A DNA stretch of 7,858 nucleotides, from contig JAJNDJ010000038.1 of NCBI GenBank assembly GCA_021156345.1, positions 1 to 7,858 of the forward strand, written 5' to 3'. Shown here piece by piece: positions 1-5,841 of the stretch. Made by a program: the position numbers and the translations under genes. Each line of letters starts with the position of its first letter. Position 1 is the first letter of the stretch. This DNA comes from Rubrobacteraceae bacterium (GTDB taxonomy: Bacteria; Actinomycetota; Rubrobacteria; Rubrobacterales; Rubrobacteraceae). The notes below the pieces were generated by a model, which ran no database searches, was not told the DNA's origin, and saw only the letters and a list, made by a program, of their open reading frames with translations.

Positions 1-73
1 TCGGCTTCGGGCGGTCGTCAGGGCGGTGACAAATCCCGGCGGTGACGCCGGGGACAAAGCACCGTTCGGGCCC

Positions 74-100
74 GGAGACAGAGCGAGAGGCTCTGTCTCC
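74..100 (+). terminator. Perfect 10-11 bp hairpin upstream of glmS; weak terminator or leader stem
   Basis: Bases 74-83 (GGAGACAGAG) pair perfectly with 91-100 (CTCTGTCTCC). C84-G90 can add an eleventh pair, leaving a five-base loop. The bases that follow (TTGCTCTGCC) contain only a few T residues, so this is a poor classical intrinsic terminator. It could still end transcription of a gene lying left of the window, since actinobacterial terminators often lack a T run. It could equally be the first stem of the glmS leader. The stem is seen directly; its role is inferred. The first 73 bases show no recognisable gene. Confidence 0.4.
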
Positions 101-109
101 TTGCTCTGC

Positions 110-143
110 CCTCCCTGATCCCATCTCCGGATAAACAGGGAGG
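110..143 (+). promoter_or_regulatory. SD-sequestering hairpin in the glmS leader
   Basis: The glmS ribosome binding site GGGAGGT (138-144) lies six bases before the GTG start. Its core, CAGGGAGG (136-143), is perfectly complementary to CCTCCCTG (110-117). The stem continues past a three-A bulge (133-135), with ATCC (118-121) pairing to GGAT (129-132) and a seven-base loop (122-128). Twelve pairs would hide the whole SD, as in translational riboswitches and repressor-bound leaders. A competing pairing of 74-83 with 104-114 would free the SD. No known riboswitch class is recognised. The complementarity is seen; the regulatory role is inferred. Confidence 0.5.
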
Positions 144-150
144 TAAGTCC

Positions 151-1951
151 GTGTGCGGCATAGTTGGTTACGCCGGTAAAGAGCGTTGTGTCGAGGTGCT
201 CATGGAGGGTCTCGGGCATCTCGAGTATCGTGGTTACGATTCGGCTGGGCTGGCCCTTCAAAAGGAGGGCCACATAGAGCGGATAACAGAGGTCGGGCAA
301 CTCGAGAACCTCACCCGCGCCCTTACCGGGCGCAACGGTGACCTCTCCCAGGTGCGGACCGGGGTGGGACACACCCGCTGGGCTACGCACGGGCGTCCCA
401 GCGAGGAGAACGCGCATCCCCATCTCGGTGGAGACGGAACGGTCGCCGTCGTACACAACGGCATCATTGAGAACTTCTCGGAGCTCAAGGCGGAGTTGGA
501 GGGGCGGGGCGCCGTCTTTCGTTCAGAGACGGACACAGAGGTGATAGCGCACCTGATCGCTGAGAGGGTCGAGGCCGGAGAGACCTTGCGGATAGCGCTC
601 GCCGGGGTGTTTCAGCGGCTCGAGGGCTCTTTCGCCGTCGCTGCGGTCAGCGTGGGTGAGCCAGGTAAGGTCGTCGCGGCCCGACATCAGAGCCCTCTCG
701 TCGTCGGCCTCGGGGAAGGTGAGAACTTCCTGGCGAGCGCGGTGCAGGCGCTGCTCGGGGAGACGCACGAGTTCCTCGTCGTCGAGAACGGTGAGATCGT
801 CGAGATTGCGGACTCTTCGGTAGGGGTGTTCACCTCTTCGGGCGAGCCCGTCGAGCGTGAGTCCTTCAAGGTGGATTGGGAAGCCGAGGCCGTCGAACTC
901 GGCGGCTACGACGACTATATGCTCAAGGAGATCCACGAGCAGCCCGCCGCCCTGGGAGCGACCCTTCTCGGCCGCATCGACTCAGGGGGCGTCGTCGACC
1001 TCTCCGAGGTAGGGCTCGACCTCTCGGAGATAGACCGGGTTGTGGTCATCGCCTGTGGCACGGCCTACCATGCCGGCCTGCTCGGCAAACACGCCATAGA
1101 GAAGCTCGTATCGCTACGCGGACCCCATGGGGGACGGGCGCACACTGGTCGTTGCCATAAGCCAGAGCGGAGAGACGACAGATACTCTCGCTGCCGTTCA
1201 GGCGGCTCGGAGTTTCGGGGCCAAAGTGCTCGCGGTTACCAATACCAGAGGCTCGCTCATCACACGAGAAGCCGATGCGGTCTTGCTCACCAGGGCGGGG
1301 CCCGAGATCTGTGTTGCTTCCACCAAGACCTTCGTCGCCCAGGTCGCCGTACTAGACCTTCTGGCGCTGGCGCTCGCCGCCATTCGCGGGGCTATCCCCG
1401 AGAGAGAATTGCGGGAGATCGGACGCGGCCTCAGGCTGGCGCCGGAGAAGGTCGAGGAGGCGCTCGGGTTGGTTGGGGGTCGGGTGGAGGAGGCCGTGGA
1501 GGTCTTCGAGGAGGCCCGCTGCTCGCTGTTCCTGGGGCGCGGTATCTCGTATCCCGTGGCGCTCGAAGGGGCTCTGAAGCTCAAGGAGATCTCCTACCTA
1601 CCTTCCGAAGGCTATCCGGCTGGTGAGATGAAGCACGGTCCCATAGCTCTGGTGGACGAACACTGTCCCGTTATAGCCGTTCTCGGAGAGGGCCTCATCC
1701 GCGAGAAGACTCTCTCGAACGTCGAGGAGACCGTCGCCAGGGGCGCTAGCGTGATCGCCGTCGCCCGTGAGGGGGACAAAGGCGCAGGAAGGATGGCTCG
1801 CCTTGTGCTTCCTGTACCCGAGGCGCCGGAGATTCTGGCCCCCTTGATCTGTAGCGTGCCGCTGCAGCTCCTCGCATACCACGTCGCCAAGGACCGGGGC
1901 CTGAACGTCGACAAGCCACGCAACCTCGCCAAGAGCGTCACCGTCGAATAG
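151..1951 (+). pseudogene. glmS: Glucosamine-6-phosphate synthase (glutamine-hydrolysing), frameshifted by an internal deletion
   Basis: GlmS makes glucosamine-6-phosphate from fructose-6-phosphate and glutamine in the cytosol, the first step to UDP-GlcNAc. The GTG start at 151 gives Met-Cys-Gly-Ile-Val, with Cys2 as the N-terminal nucleophile, and has the SD GGGAGGT at six bases. The glutaminase domain (residues 1 to about 220) retains HTRW (74-77), HNGIIENF (102-109) and D128. The isomerase half opens with ACGTAYHAG (301-309) and the frame then fails after HAIEKL (314-319). The protein resumes in the next frame as YRYADP, followed by SQSGET (1160-1177), ASTK, the EGALKLKEISY stretch, KHGPIAL and a family-typical C terminus DKPRNLAKSVTVE. 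Compared with E. coli and B. subtilis GlmS, twelve residues between EKL and YRY are reduced to one base, so about 35 bases are missing. Restoring them gives about 611 residues, the normal length. No other stop interrupts either half. It is either a recent null allele or a sequence or assembly error. Confidence 0.9.
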
Positions 1952-1980
1952 TGAGCCTGTGCCCCTTTCAGTTCTTGGAG

Positions 1981-1986
1981 TAGGAT
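1981..1986 (+). promoter_or_regulatory. -10-like TAGGAT six bases before the dehydrogenase start
   Basis: TAGGAT fits the TANNNT form of an actinobacterial -10 element and ends six bases before the ATG at 1993, as expected for a leaderless transcript. No good -35 is visible around 1957-1963. The same bases can be read as a weak SD (AGGA, 1982-1985, seven bases from ATG), so the two readings cannot be separated from sequence alone. Confidence 0.25.
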
Positions 1987-1992
1987 ACGTCC

Positions 1993-2979
1993 ATGCGAGC
2001 GATGATCCTGGACGTACCCGGCGAGCCGCTTAGGGTGGCGGAGGTGGCCACGCCAGAGCCAGGCGAGGGGCAGGTCCTCCTGCGCGTACACTGCTGCGCC
2101 GTGTGCAGGACGGATCTGCACGTCGTTGACGGGGAGTTGCCCGATCCCAGGTTGCCCCTGATCCCGGGCCACCAGATAGTCGGCACCGTTGAGAGGATCG
2201 GCGAGCACGCAGACAGCTTTACGTTGGGGGAACGGGTCGGGGTGCCGTGGCTCGGGTGGACCGACGGCGAGTGCCGCTATTGCCTCTCCGGGCGCGAGAA
2301 CCTCTGCGAGAACGCGCGGTTCACGGGGTACCAGATCGACGGCGGCTACGCCGGGTACGCCATCGCCGACGGTCGTTTCTGCTTTCGGATCCCTGAGGAT
2401 TTCCCCGACCTGCAGGCCGCTCCTCTGTTATGCGCCGGCCTGATCGGGCACCGTTCGCTGCGCTTCGCCGGCGATGCCGAGAGACTCGGTCTCTACGGCT
2501 TCGGGGCCTCGGCCCACATCGTGGCCCAGGTCGCAGCGCACGAGGGACGGCGCGTCTTCGCGTTCACCCGCCCCAAAGATGAGGAGGCGCAGGAGTTTGC
2601 CAGGGGTCTGGGTGCCGAATGGGCCGGGAGTTCGGATGAGGCGCCGCCCGAGGAACTGGACGCGGCGATCATCTTCGCGCCGGTTGGCGCCCTGGTCCCT
2701 GCTGCCCTCAGGGCCGTCGCCAGGGGCGGGACCGTGGTCTGCGCGGGCATACACATGAGCGAGATCCCCTCCTTTTCCTACGATCTCCTCTGGGAAGAGC
2801 GATCGGTGCGCTCGGTGGCCAACCTCACGCGCCAGGACGGCCTGGACTTCCTCGCTCTCGCCTCTGAGGTGCCTGTTCGAACGGAGATCGTGCCTTTCCC
2901 CCTGGAGGAGGCCAACGAGGCGCTAGAAGCCCTGCGCGGTGGCAGGGTGCGGGGCGCTGCCGTGCTCGTCGTCGACTGA
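1993..2979 (+). CDS. Zinc-dependent alcohol dehydrogenase family protein (medium-chain MDR)
   Basis: This 328-residue NAD(P)-dependent dehydrogenase belongs to the medium-chain zinc alcohol dehydrogenase family; its substrate cannot be told. Residues 1 to about 130 form the GroES-like catalytic domain. The catalytic zinc ligands are probably C38 (AVCRTD), H60 (PGHQ) and C147 (LLCAG). Residue 61 is Gln where classical enzymes have Glu, which may be normal in this subfamily. The structural zinc lobe has C94, C97 and C105, but the first ligand is D91 instead of Cys. The Rossmann fold follows, with GFGASA at 169-174 replacing the usual GxGxxG. It starts 41 bases after glmS and may be transcribed with it or from its own weak -10. 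It is convergent with the lipid kinase gene, separated by 30 bases in which I see no clear terminator hairpin. It is not part of the usual glmS-acpS block. The family is certain; the physiological role is unknown. Confidence 0.93.
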   Translation: MRAMILDVPGEPLRVAEVATPEPGEGQVLLRVHCCAVCRTDLHVVDGELPDPRLPLIPGHQIVGTVERIGEHADSFTLGERVGVPWLGWTDGECRYCLSGRENLCENARFTGYQIDGGYAGYAIADGRFCFRIPEDFPDLQAAPLLCAGLIGHRSLRFAGDAERLGLYGFGASAHIVAQVAAHEGRRVFAFTRPKDEEAQEFARGLGAEWAGSSDEAPPEELDAAIIFAPVGALVPAALRAVARGGTVVCAGIHMSEIPSFSYDLLWEERSVRSVANLTRQDGLDFLALASEVPVRTEIVPFPLEEANEALEALRGGRVRGAAVLVVD

Positions 2980-3009
2980 TCTGTGTTGCAAGCGTACCCG
3001 CGAGTCGGA

Positions 3010-3894
3010 CTAACGGATGACGTTCAGGGCGCCTGGTTCGATGCGGAAGGACATGGGTAGTCCGCCCCAGAGCTCACCGTCGAGTTGTACCGGTACGTCT
3101 GCGCCGGGGGCCCTGGCGTGGACCTCCGTCGAGGTAAAAGACCTCATCGCGCGGTTGAGGGGCCTCCTCGCCATTATCCCGGCGATGACGTCAGGCCTAA
3201 GGAGGTCGCTCAGGCGCTCGACCAGGATGGTCTCGAACGCGCCGCTGGTCAGAAGGCCAGGGCCTGACACCCTGTAGTCACCGCCGTAGTAGTGGCCGTT
3301 GGCGACTATGGCGAACCTCGCGGTGTGGACCTCGTCGCCGTCGCTTACCTCCAGGGTGGGGAACCTGTTCCCGAAGAGCACTTTGAACGCCGTCAGCTGG
3401 AAGGCCAGGCGCCGCAGGTAGCGCTTCAGGCGCGGCGTCACGGCGCCTATCACTTTCGCATCGAAGCCTATCCCTGCCATACAGGCGAAGCGGCGCTCGG
3501 CGCCCTTATCGTTCGTGGCGACGCCGAAGTCCACCCTGGAGCGTTCGCCTTTCAGTATGCGCTGGCAGGCCTCGGCCGGGTCGAGCGGCAGCCCGAACTC
3601 CCGCGCCAGCACATTCGCGGTACCGAGTGGCAGCACGCCCAGCGTGGCCTGCCCCGAGAGCCCGTTCAGTACTTCGTTGACCGTGCCGTCGCCCCCAGCG
3701 GCCACGACCAGCCGGTTACCTGCAAGAGCCGCAAGTTCGGTGGCGTGGTCGGGGTGTTCGGTGTTGATTACCTCCACCGTCAGGCCTCCCGAGCGCAGGA
3801 TCTTCGCGAAGCGCTCGAGATAATCCTCATCGCCCGCTCGTCCCGAGTTCGGGTTACCGATGATGACAGCGTCTGTGGCCGTATCCATCACCAT
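3010..3894 (-). CDS. YegS/BmrU-type lipid kinase (diacylglycerol kinase catalytic family)
   Basis: This 294-residue protein belongs to the family that phosphorylates diacylglycerol or related lipids (DgkB, YegS, BmrU) at the membrane face using ATP. Visible motifs are NPNSG (14-18), the nucleotide-binding GGDGT (67-71) within AAGGDGTVNEVLNGL, PLGTANVLAREFG (about 89-101), AGIGFDA (140-146), a GGDYRVSGPG stretch, and QLDGE (270-274) near the C terminus. There is no signal peptide or membrane segment. I chose ATG at 3894 because AAAAGGG lies seven bases upstream. The next in-frame ATG at 3888 sits six bases after TATAGT and would suit a leaderless message (292 residues). The open frame extends upstream to 4017, but that part overlaps acpS and carries no family sequence. 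It is the only minus-strand gene, divergent from acpS with a 46-base gap. The exact lipid substrate is not determinable. Confidence 0.93.
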   Translation of the reverse strand: MVMDTATDAVIIGNPNSGRAGDEDYLERFAKILRSGGLTVEVINTEHPDHATELAALAGNRLVVAAGGDGTVNEVLNGLSGQATLGVLPLGTANVLAREFGLPLDPAEACQRILKGERSRVDFGVATNDKGAERRFACMAGIGFDAKVIGAVTPRLKRYLRRLAFQLTAFKVLFGNRFPTLEVSDGDEVHTARFAIVANGHYYGGDYRVSGPGLLTSGAFETILVERLSDLLRPDVIAGIMARRPLNRAMRSFTSTEVHARAPGADVPVQLDGELWGGLPMSFRIEPGALNVIR

Positions 3895-3900
3895 ACTATA
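3895..3900 (-). promoter_or_regulatory. -10 element TATAGT for the lipid kinase gene
   Basis: Read on the minus strand, TATAGT is a near-consensus -10 hexamer (TATAAT). It directly abuts ATG-GTG-ATG, so transcription would begin about at the second ATG (3888), giving a leaderless message. No convincing -35 is seen. If the real start is instead the ATG at 3894 with SD AAGGG, the promoter must lie farther upstream, inside or beyond the acpS start. Confidence 0.35.
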
Positions 3901-3904
3901 GCCC

Positions 3905-3940
3905 TTTTGCCTGGGCTGAATCTGCCGTAACATACGCCCC
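3905..3940 (+). promoter_or_regulatory. Candidate leaderless promoter of the acpS operon
   Basis: TAACAT (3928-3933) fits TANNNT and ends seven bases before the acpS GTG at 3941, placing the transcription start at or next to the start codon. A loose -35, TTTTGC or TTGCCT, lies at 3905-3912 with 15-17 base spacing. There is no Shine-Dalgarno sequence between the -10 and the GTG, and no alternative ATG, GTG or TTG start between the in-frame stop at 3917 and 3941. The absence of an SD is seen directly; promoter use is inferred. Confidence 0.4.
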
Positions 3941-4339
3941 GTGGAAGGTTTCGTCGTACCAGGGGTCGGGGTCGACGTCGTCGACGTCGAGAGGATGCAG
4001 TTCGCCCTGGAGCGCACCCCGAGGATACGAAAGCGCCTGTTTACGGAGGCCGAGATAGCGTACTGCGAGAAGTACCGCTTTGCCGAGCGCCACTACGCCG
4101 GACGATGGGCCGCCAAGGAGGCCGTTACCAAGGCTCTGGGGTGCGGCCTGATCCAGTGGAACGGCGTCGAGGTGGTGCGGAAGCCCCGTAGGGCACCAAC
4201 GGTTCGTATCTCCGGCAAGATCAAGAAGTTCGCCGACGCGGTCGGCGTGCGCGAGGAAGACCTCTACATCTCCATTACCCACTCCGAGCTCTCCGCAGTG
4301 GCCGTCTGCGTCGTGCGCCGGGAGCGGATCTCGGGGTGA
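3941..4339 (+). CDS. acpS: Holo-[acyl-carrier-protein] synthase
   Basis: AcpS moves the 4'-phosphopantetheine arm of coenzyme A onto the serine of apo-ACP, activating it for fatty-acid synthesis; family members are cytosolic trimers needing Mg2+. The 132-residue length is typical. The N-terminal GVGVDVVDVERM carries the metal-binding Asp (D12). FTEAEIAYC follows at 34-42, then the signature GRWAAKEAVTKALG (54-67) with metal ligand E60, and SITHSE (111-116) near the C terminus. The GTG at 3941 is the only usable start before the first motif, and it has no SD, consistent with leaderless translation. Its TGA overlaps the GTG of nnr by four bases (GTGA), implying translational coupling. AcpS next to Nnr is a common pairing in Bacillus and actinobacteria. 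Identification is firm. Confidence 0.96.
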   Translation: MEGFVVPGVGVDVVDVERMQFALERTPRIRKRLFTEAEIAYCEKYRFAERHYAGRWAAKEAVTKALGCGLIQWNGVEVVRKPRRAPTVRISGKIKKFADAVGVREEDLYISITHSELSAVAVCVVRRERISG

Positions 4340-5841
4340 AGCTCTACAGCGCACAGGAGATGTCCCGCGCAGACGCAGCGGCGCAGGATCTCGGCATCCC
4401 AGGCGGCGTGCTGATGGAACGTGCCGGCGTTGCCATGGCCAGTATCGCCCTGGAGCGGTACTCCCCAGGGCAGGCTCTCCTCGTCTGCGGCGGCGGCAAC
4501 AACGGTGGCGACGGCTTCGTCATCGCCCGCGAGCTGCACCGCTCCGGCGTCGAAGTCGCGGTTCTGGCTACGAAGAGCGAGTACGAGGGAGACCCGGCGA
4601 CCAACCTGGAGATACTTCGGAACCTGGATGTTCGGTTCATCGCACCGGAAGATCTCGACCCCGAGCTTGGGCATGCGGATCTCCTCGTCGACGCCTTGCT
4701 CGGAACCGGGTTCTCGGGAGAGGTGCGGGAGAAGGAGGCCGGGATCATCGAGAAGATGAACTCAGCCCGGTGTCCCGTACTCGCAGTCGACGTGCCCTCC
4801 GGCGTGGACGGGTCGACGGGCGAGGTGCAGGGTGTTGCCGTGTCCGCCAATCTTACGGTTTGTGCGCACGCCATGAAGGTGGGGTGTGTGATCTCCCCCG
4901 GTCGCGAGCACTCCGGCGAAGTCGTCGCCGTGGATATAGGTATCCCACAGAGAGCAGACGTCGAACCCTCTCTGATGTGGACCGACGCAGCTTCTCTACG
5001 GGGAAAGTTACCGCGTACAGCGGAACCGGCCCACAAGTACTCGGCCGGAGCCCTGCTCGTCGTCGCAGGCTCCCGCGGCACGACAGGAGCCCCCGTCATG
5101 GTCGTTCGGGGCGCGCAGAGAGCAGGGTGCGGCATAATCTTCCTCGCCACCTCCGAGGGGGCAGCACCCGCCGTCGACCTCGAACTAACCGAAGCGCTGG
5201 TCTATGGTGTCGCGGAAGACGGAGAAGGCTACATGGGGTCAGGGGCGCTCGAAGAGATCCTGGAGCACGCAGGGAGGGCCTCTGCGATCGTGATGGGCCC
5301 GGGGACGGGGACAGGGGACGAGGGCAGGCGCCTCGTCGAAGGTATCCTGCGCGGGGTCGGGCTGCCCGTGTTGCTCGACGCCGACGCCATCACGAACCTC
5401 GCTGGCACGGACGTTCTTGCGCGGAGGGATAGCCCGACCGTCATAACACCGCACGCAGGGGAGTTGGGACGTCTGCTTGGATCCGGGGCGAGAGAGGTAT
5501 CCGCCCACAGACTCGATTCAGCCCGCAATGCGTCCGAACAGCACCGATGCTGCGTGTTGCTCAAAGGTTCCGATACGCTCGTCGTCGAGGGCGAAAAGGT
5601 CGCCGTCAACTCTACAGGGAACGTCGCGCTTGCCGCGGCGGGGACAGGGGACGTGTTGTCCGGTGTGATAGGGGCTCTACTGTCGCGCGGAATGGACACC
5701 TACGAGGCGGCCAGGGCCGGCGCCTGGGCGCACGGACGAGCAGCCGAGCTCTGGCTAGAGGAGACAGGCTGGCCCGCAGAAAGCTTCGTTGCGACCGACC
5801 TGCTCGACTATCTGCCGCCTGCCGTAGGAGAGTTATTCTGA
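4336..5841 (+). CDS. nnr: Bifunctional NAD(P)HX epimerase / ADP-dependent NAD(P)HX dehydratase
   Basis: This is a metabolite-repair enzyme for damaged (hydrated) NADH and NADPH. The N-terminal YjeF_N domain (1 to about 215) interconverts R- and S-NAD(P)HX, and the C-terminal ribokinase-like domain (about 225-501) dehydrates S-NAD(P)HX using ADP. N-domain motifs are CGGGNNGGDGF (51-61), LLVDALLGTGFSG (116-128), AVDVPSGVDGSTGEV (150-164) and CAHAMKVG (176-183). C-domain motifs are HKYSAGALLVVAGS (233-246), GPGTGTGD (321-328), LLDADAITNL (346-355), VITPHAGELGRLLG (369-382), KGSDTLV (410-416) and the catalytic AAAGTGDVLSG (433-443). The 501-residue length is normal for the fused form (E. coli YjeF type). 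The GTG start is set by its four-base overlap with acpS and by the family-typical opening MKLYSAQEM. Its TGA overlaps the next gene's CTG. No defect is seen. Confidence 0.96.
   Translation: MKLYSAQEMSRADAAAQDLGIPGGVLMERAGVAMASIALERYSPGQALLVCGGGNNGGDGFVIARELHRSGVEVAVLATKSEYEGDPATNLEILRNLDVRFIAPEDLDPELGHADLLVDALLGTGFSGEVREKEAGIIEKMNSARCPVLAVDVPSGVDGSTGEVQGVAVSANLTVCAHAMKVGCVISPGREHSGEVVAVDIGIPQRADVEPSLMWTDAASLRGKLPRTAEPAHKYSAGALLVVAGSRGTTGAPVMVVRGAQRAGCGIIFLATSEGAAPAVDLELTEALVYGVAEDGEGYMGSGALEEILEHAGRASAIVMGPGTGTGDEGRRLVEGILRGVGLPVLLDADAITNLAGTDVLARRDSPTVITPHAGELGRLLGSGAREVSAHRLDSARNASEQHRCCVLLKGSDTLVVEGEKVAVNSTGNVALAAAGTGDVLSGVIGALLSRGMDTYEAARAGAWAHGRAAELWLEETGWPAESFVATDLLDYLPPAVGELF
5826..5830 (+). 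promoter_or_regulatory. Strong SD that fixes the CTG start of ymdB
   Basis: AGGAG lies inside the last codons of nnr, seven bases before CTG at 5838. No ATG, GTG or TTG occurs in the ymdB frame near the start of the homologous protein. This SD and its spacing favour CTG over the only other odd candidate, ATT at 5835, which would be four bases away. Confidence 0.7.

Noticed and set aside
1..45. Possible C-terminal tail of an upstream gene (14 codons then TGA at 43-45)
   Set aside because: Too short to recognise, and another frame is also open to 118. A gene may end here, but nothing supports a call.
22..59. Repeated GGCGGTGAC (22-30, 38-46) and a looser GGGGACAAAG copy
   Set aside because: Short GC-rich repeats with irregular spacing; could be an operator but there is no independent support.
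1..150. glmS self-cleaving ribozyme
   Set aside because: No conserved ribozyme core or cleavage site is recognised, and the class is mainly found in Firmicutes.
994..1033. Imperfect 21-base tandem repeat inside glmS (DLSEVGL / DLSEID)
   Set aside because: It lies in the normal domain linker, adds no clear extra length and is well before the breakpoint.
1100..1130. Programmed ribosomal frameshift in glmS
   Set aside because: No slippery heptamer is present, and about twelve conserved residues are missing, which a frameshift alone would not explain.
1127..1951. Separate SIS-domain gene starting at ATG 1127
   Set aside because: It is the second part of glmS; the homology begins before that ATG and there is no good SD.
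1612..2208. Minus-strand open frame of 198 codons across the glmS-dehydrogenase junction
   Set aside because: Antisense to two recognised genes, with no recognisable domain; typical of high-GC DNA.
2980..3009. Bidirectional terminator between the convergent dehydrogenase and lipid kinase genes
   Set aside because: Expected here, but no stem of useful length or T run could be found.
3970..3988. GTCGACGTC repeated twice in tandem
   Set aside because: It encodes the conserved VDVVDV strand of AcpS, so coding constraint explains it.
3895..4017. Upstream extension of the lipid kinase to 4017
   Set aside because: The extra 41 residues overlap the acpS start and show no family sequence; ATG 3894 or 3888 fits the family N terminus.
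4344..5150. Minus-strand open frame of 268 codons
   Set aside because: Lies entirely antisense to nnr; composition is low-complexity Ser/Arg/Pro/Thr rich.
5547..5837. Upstream extension of ymdB into nnr
   Set aside because: Arg-rich shadow of nnr; family homology begins only at MRFRLLFIGD.
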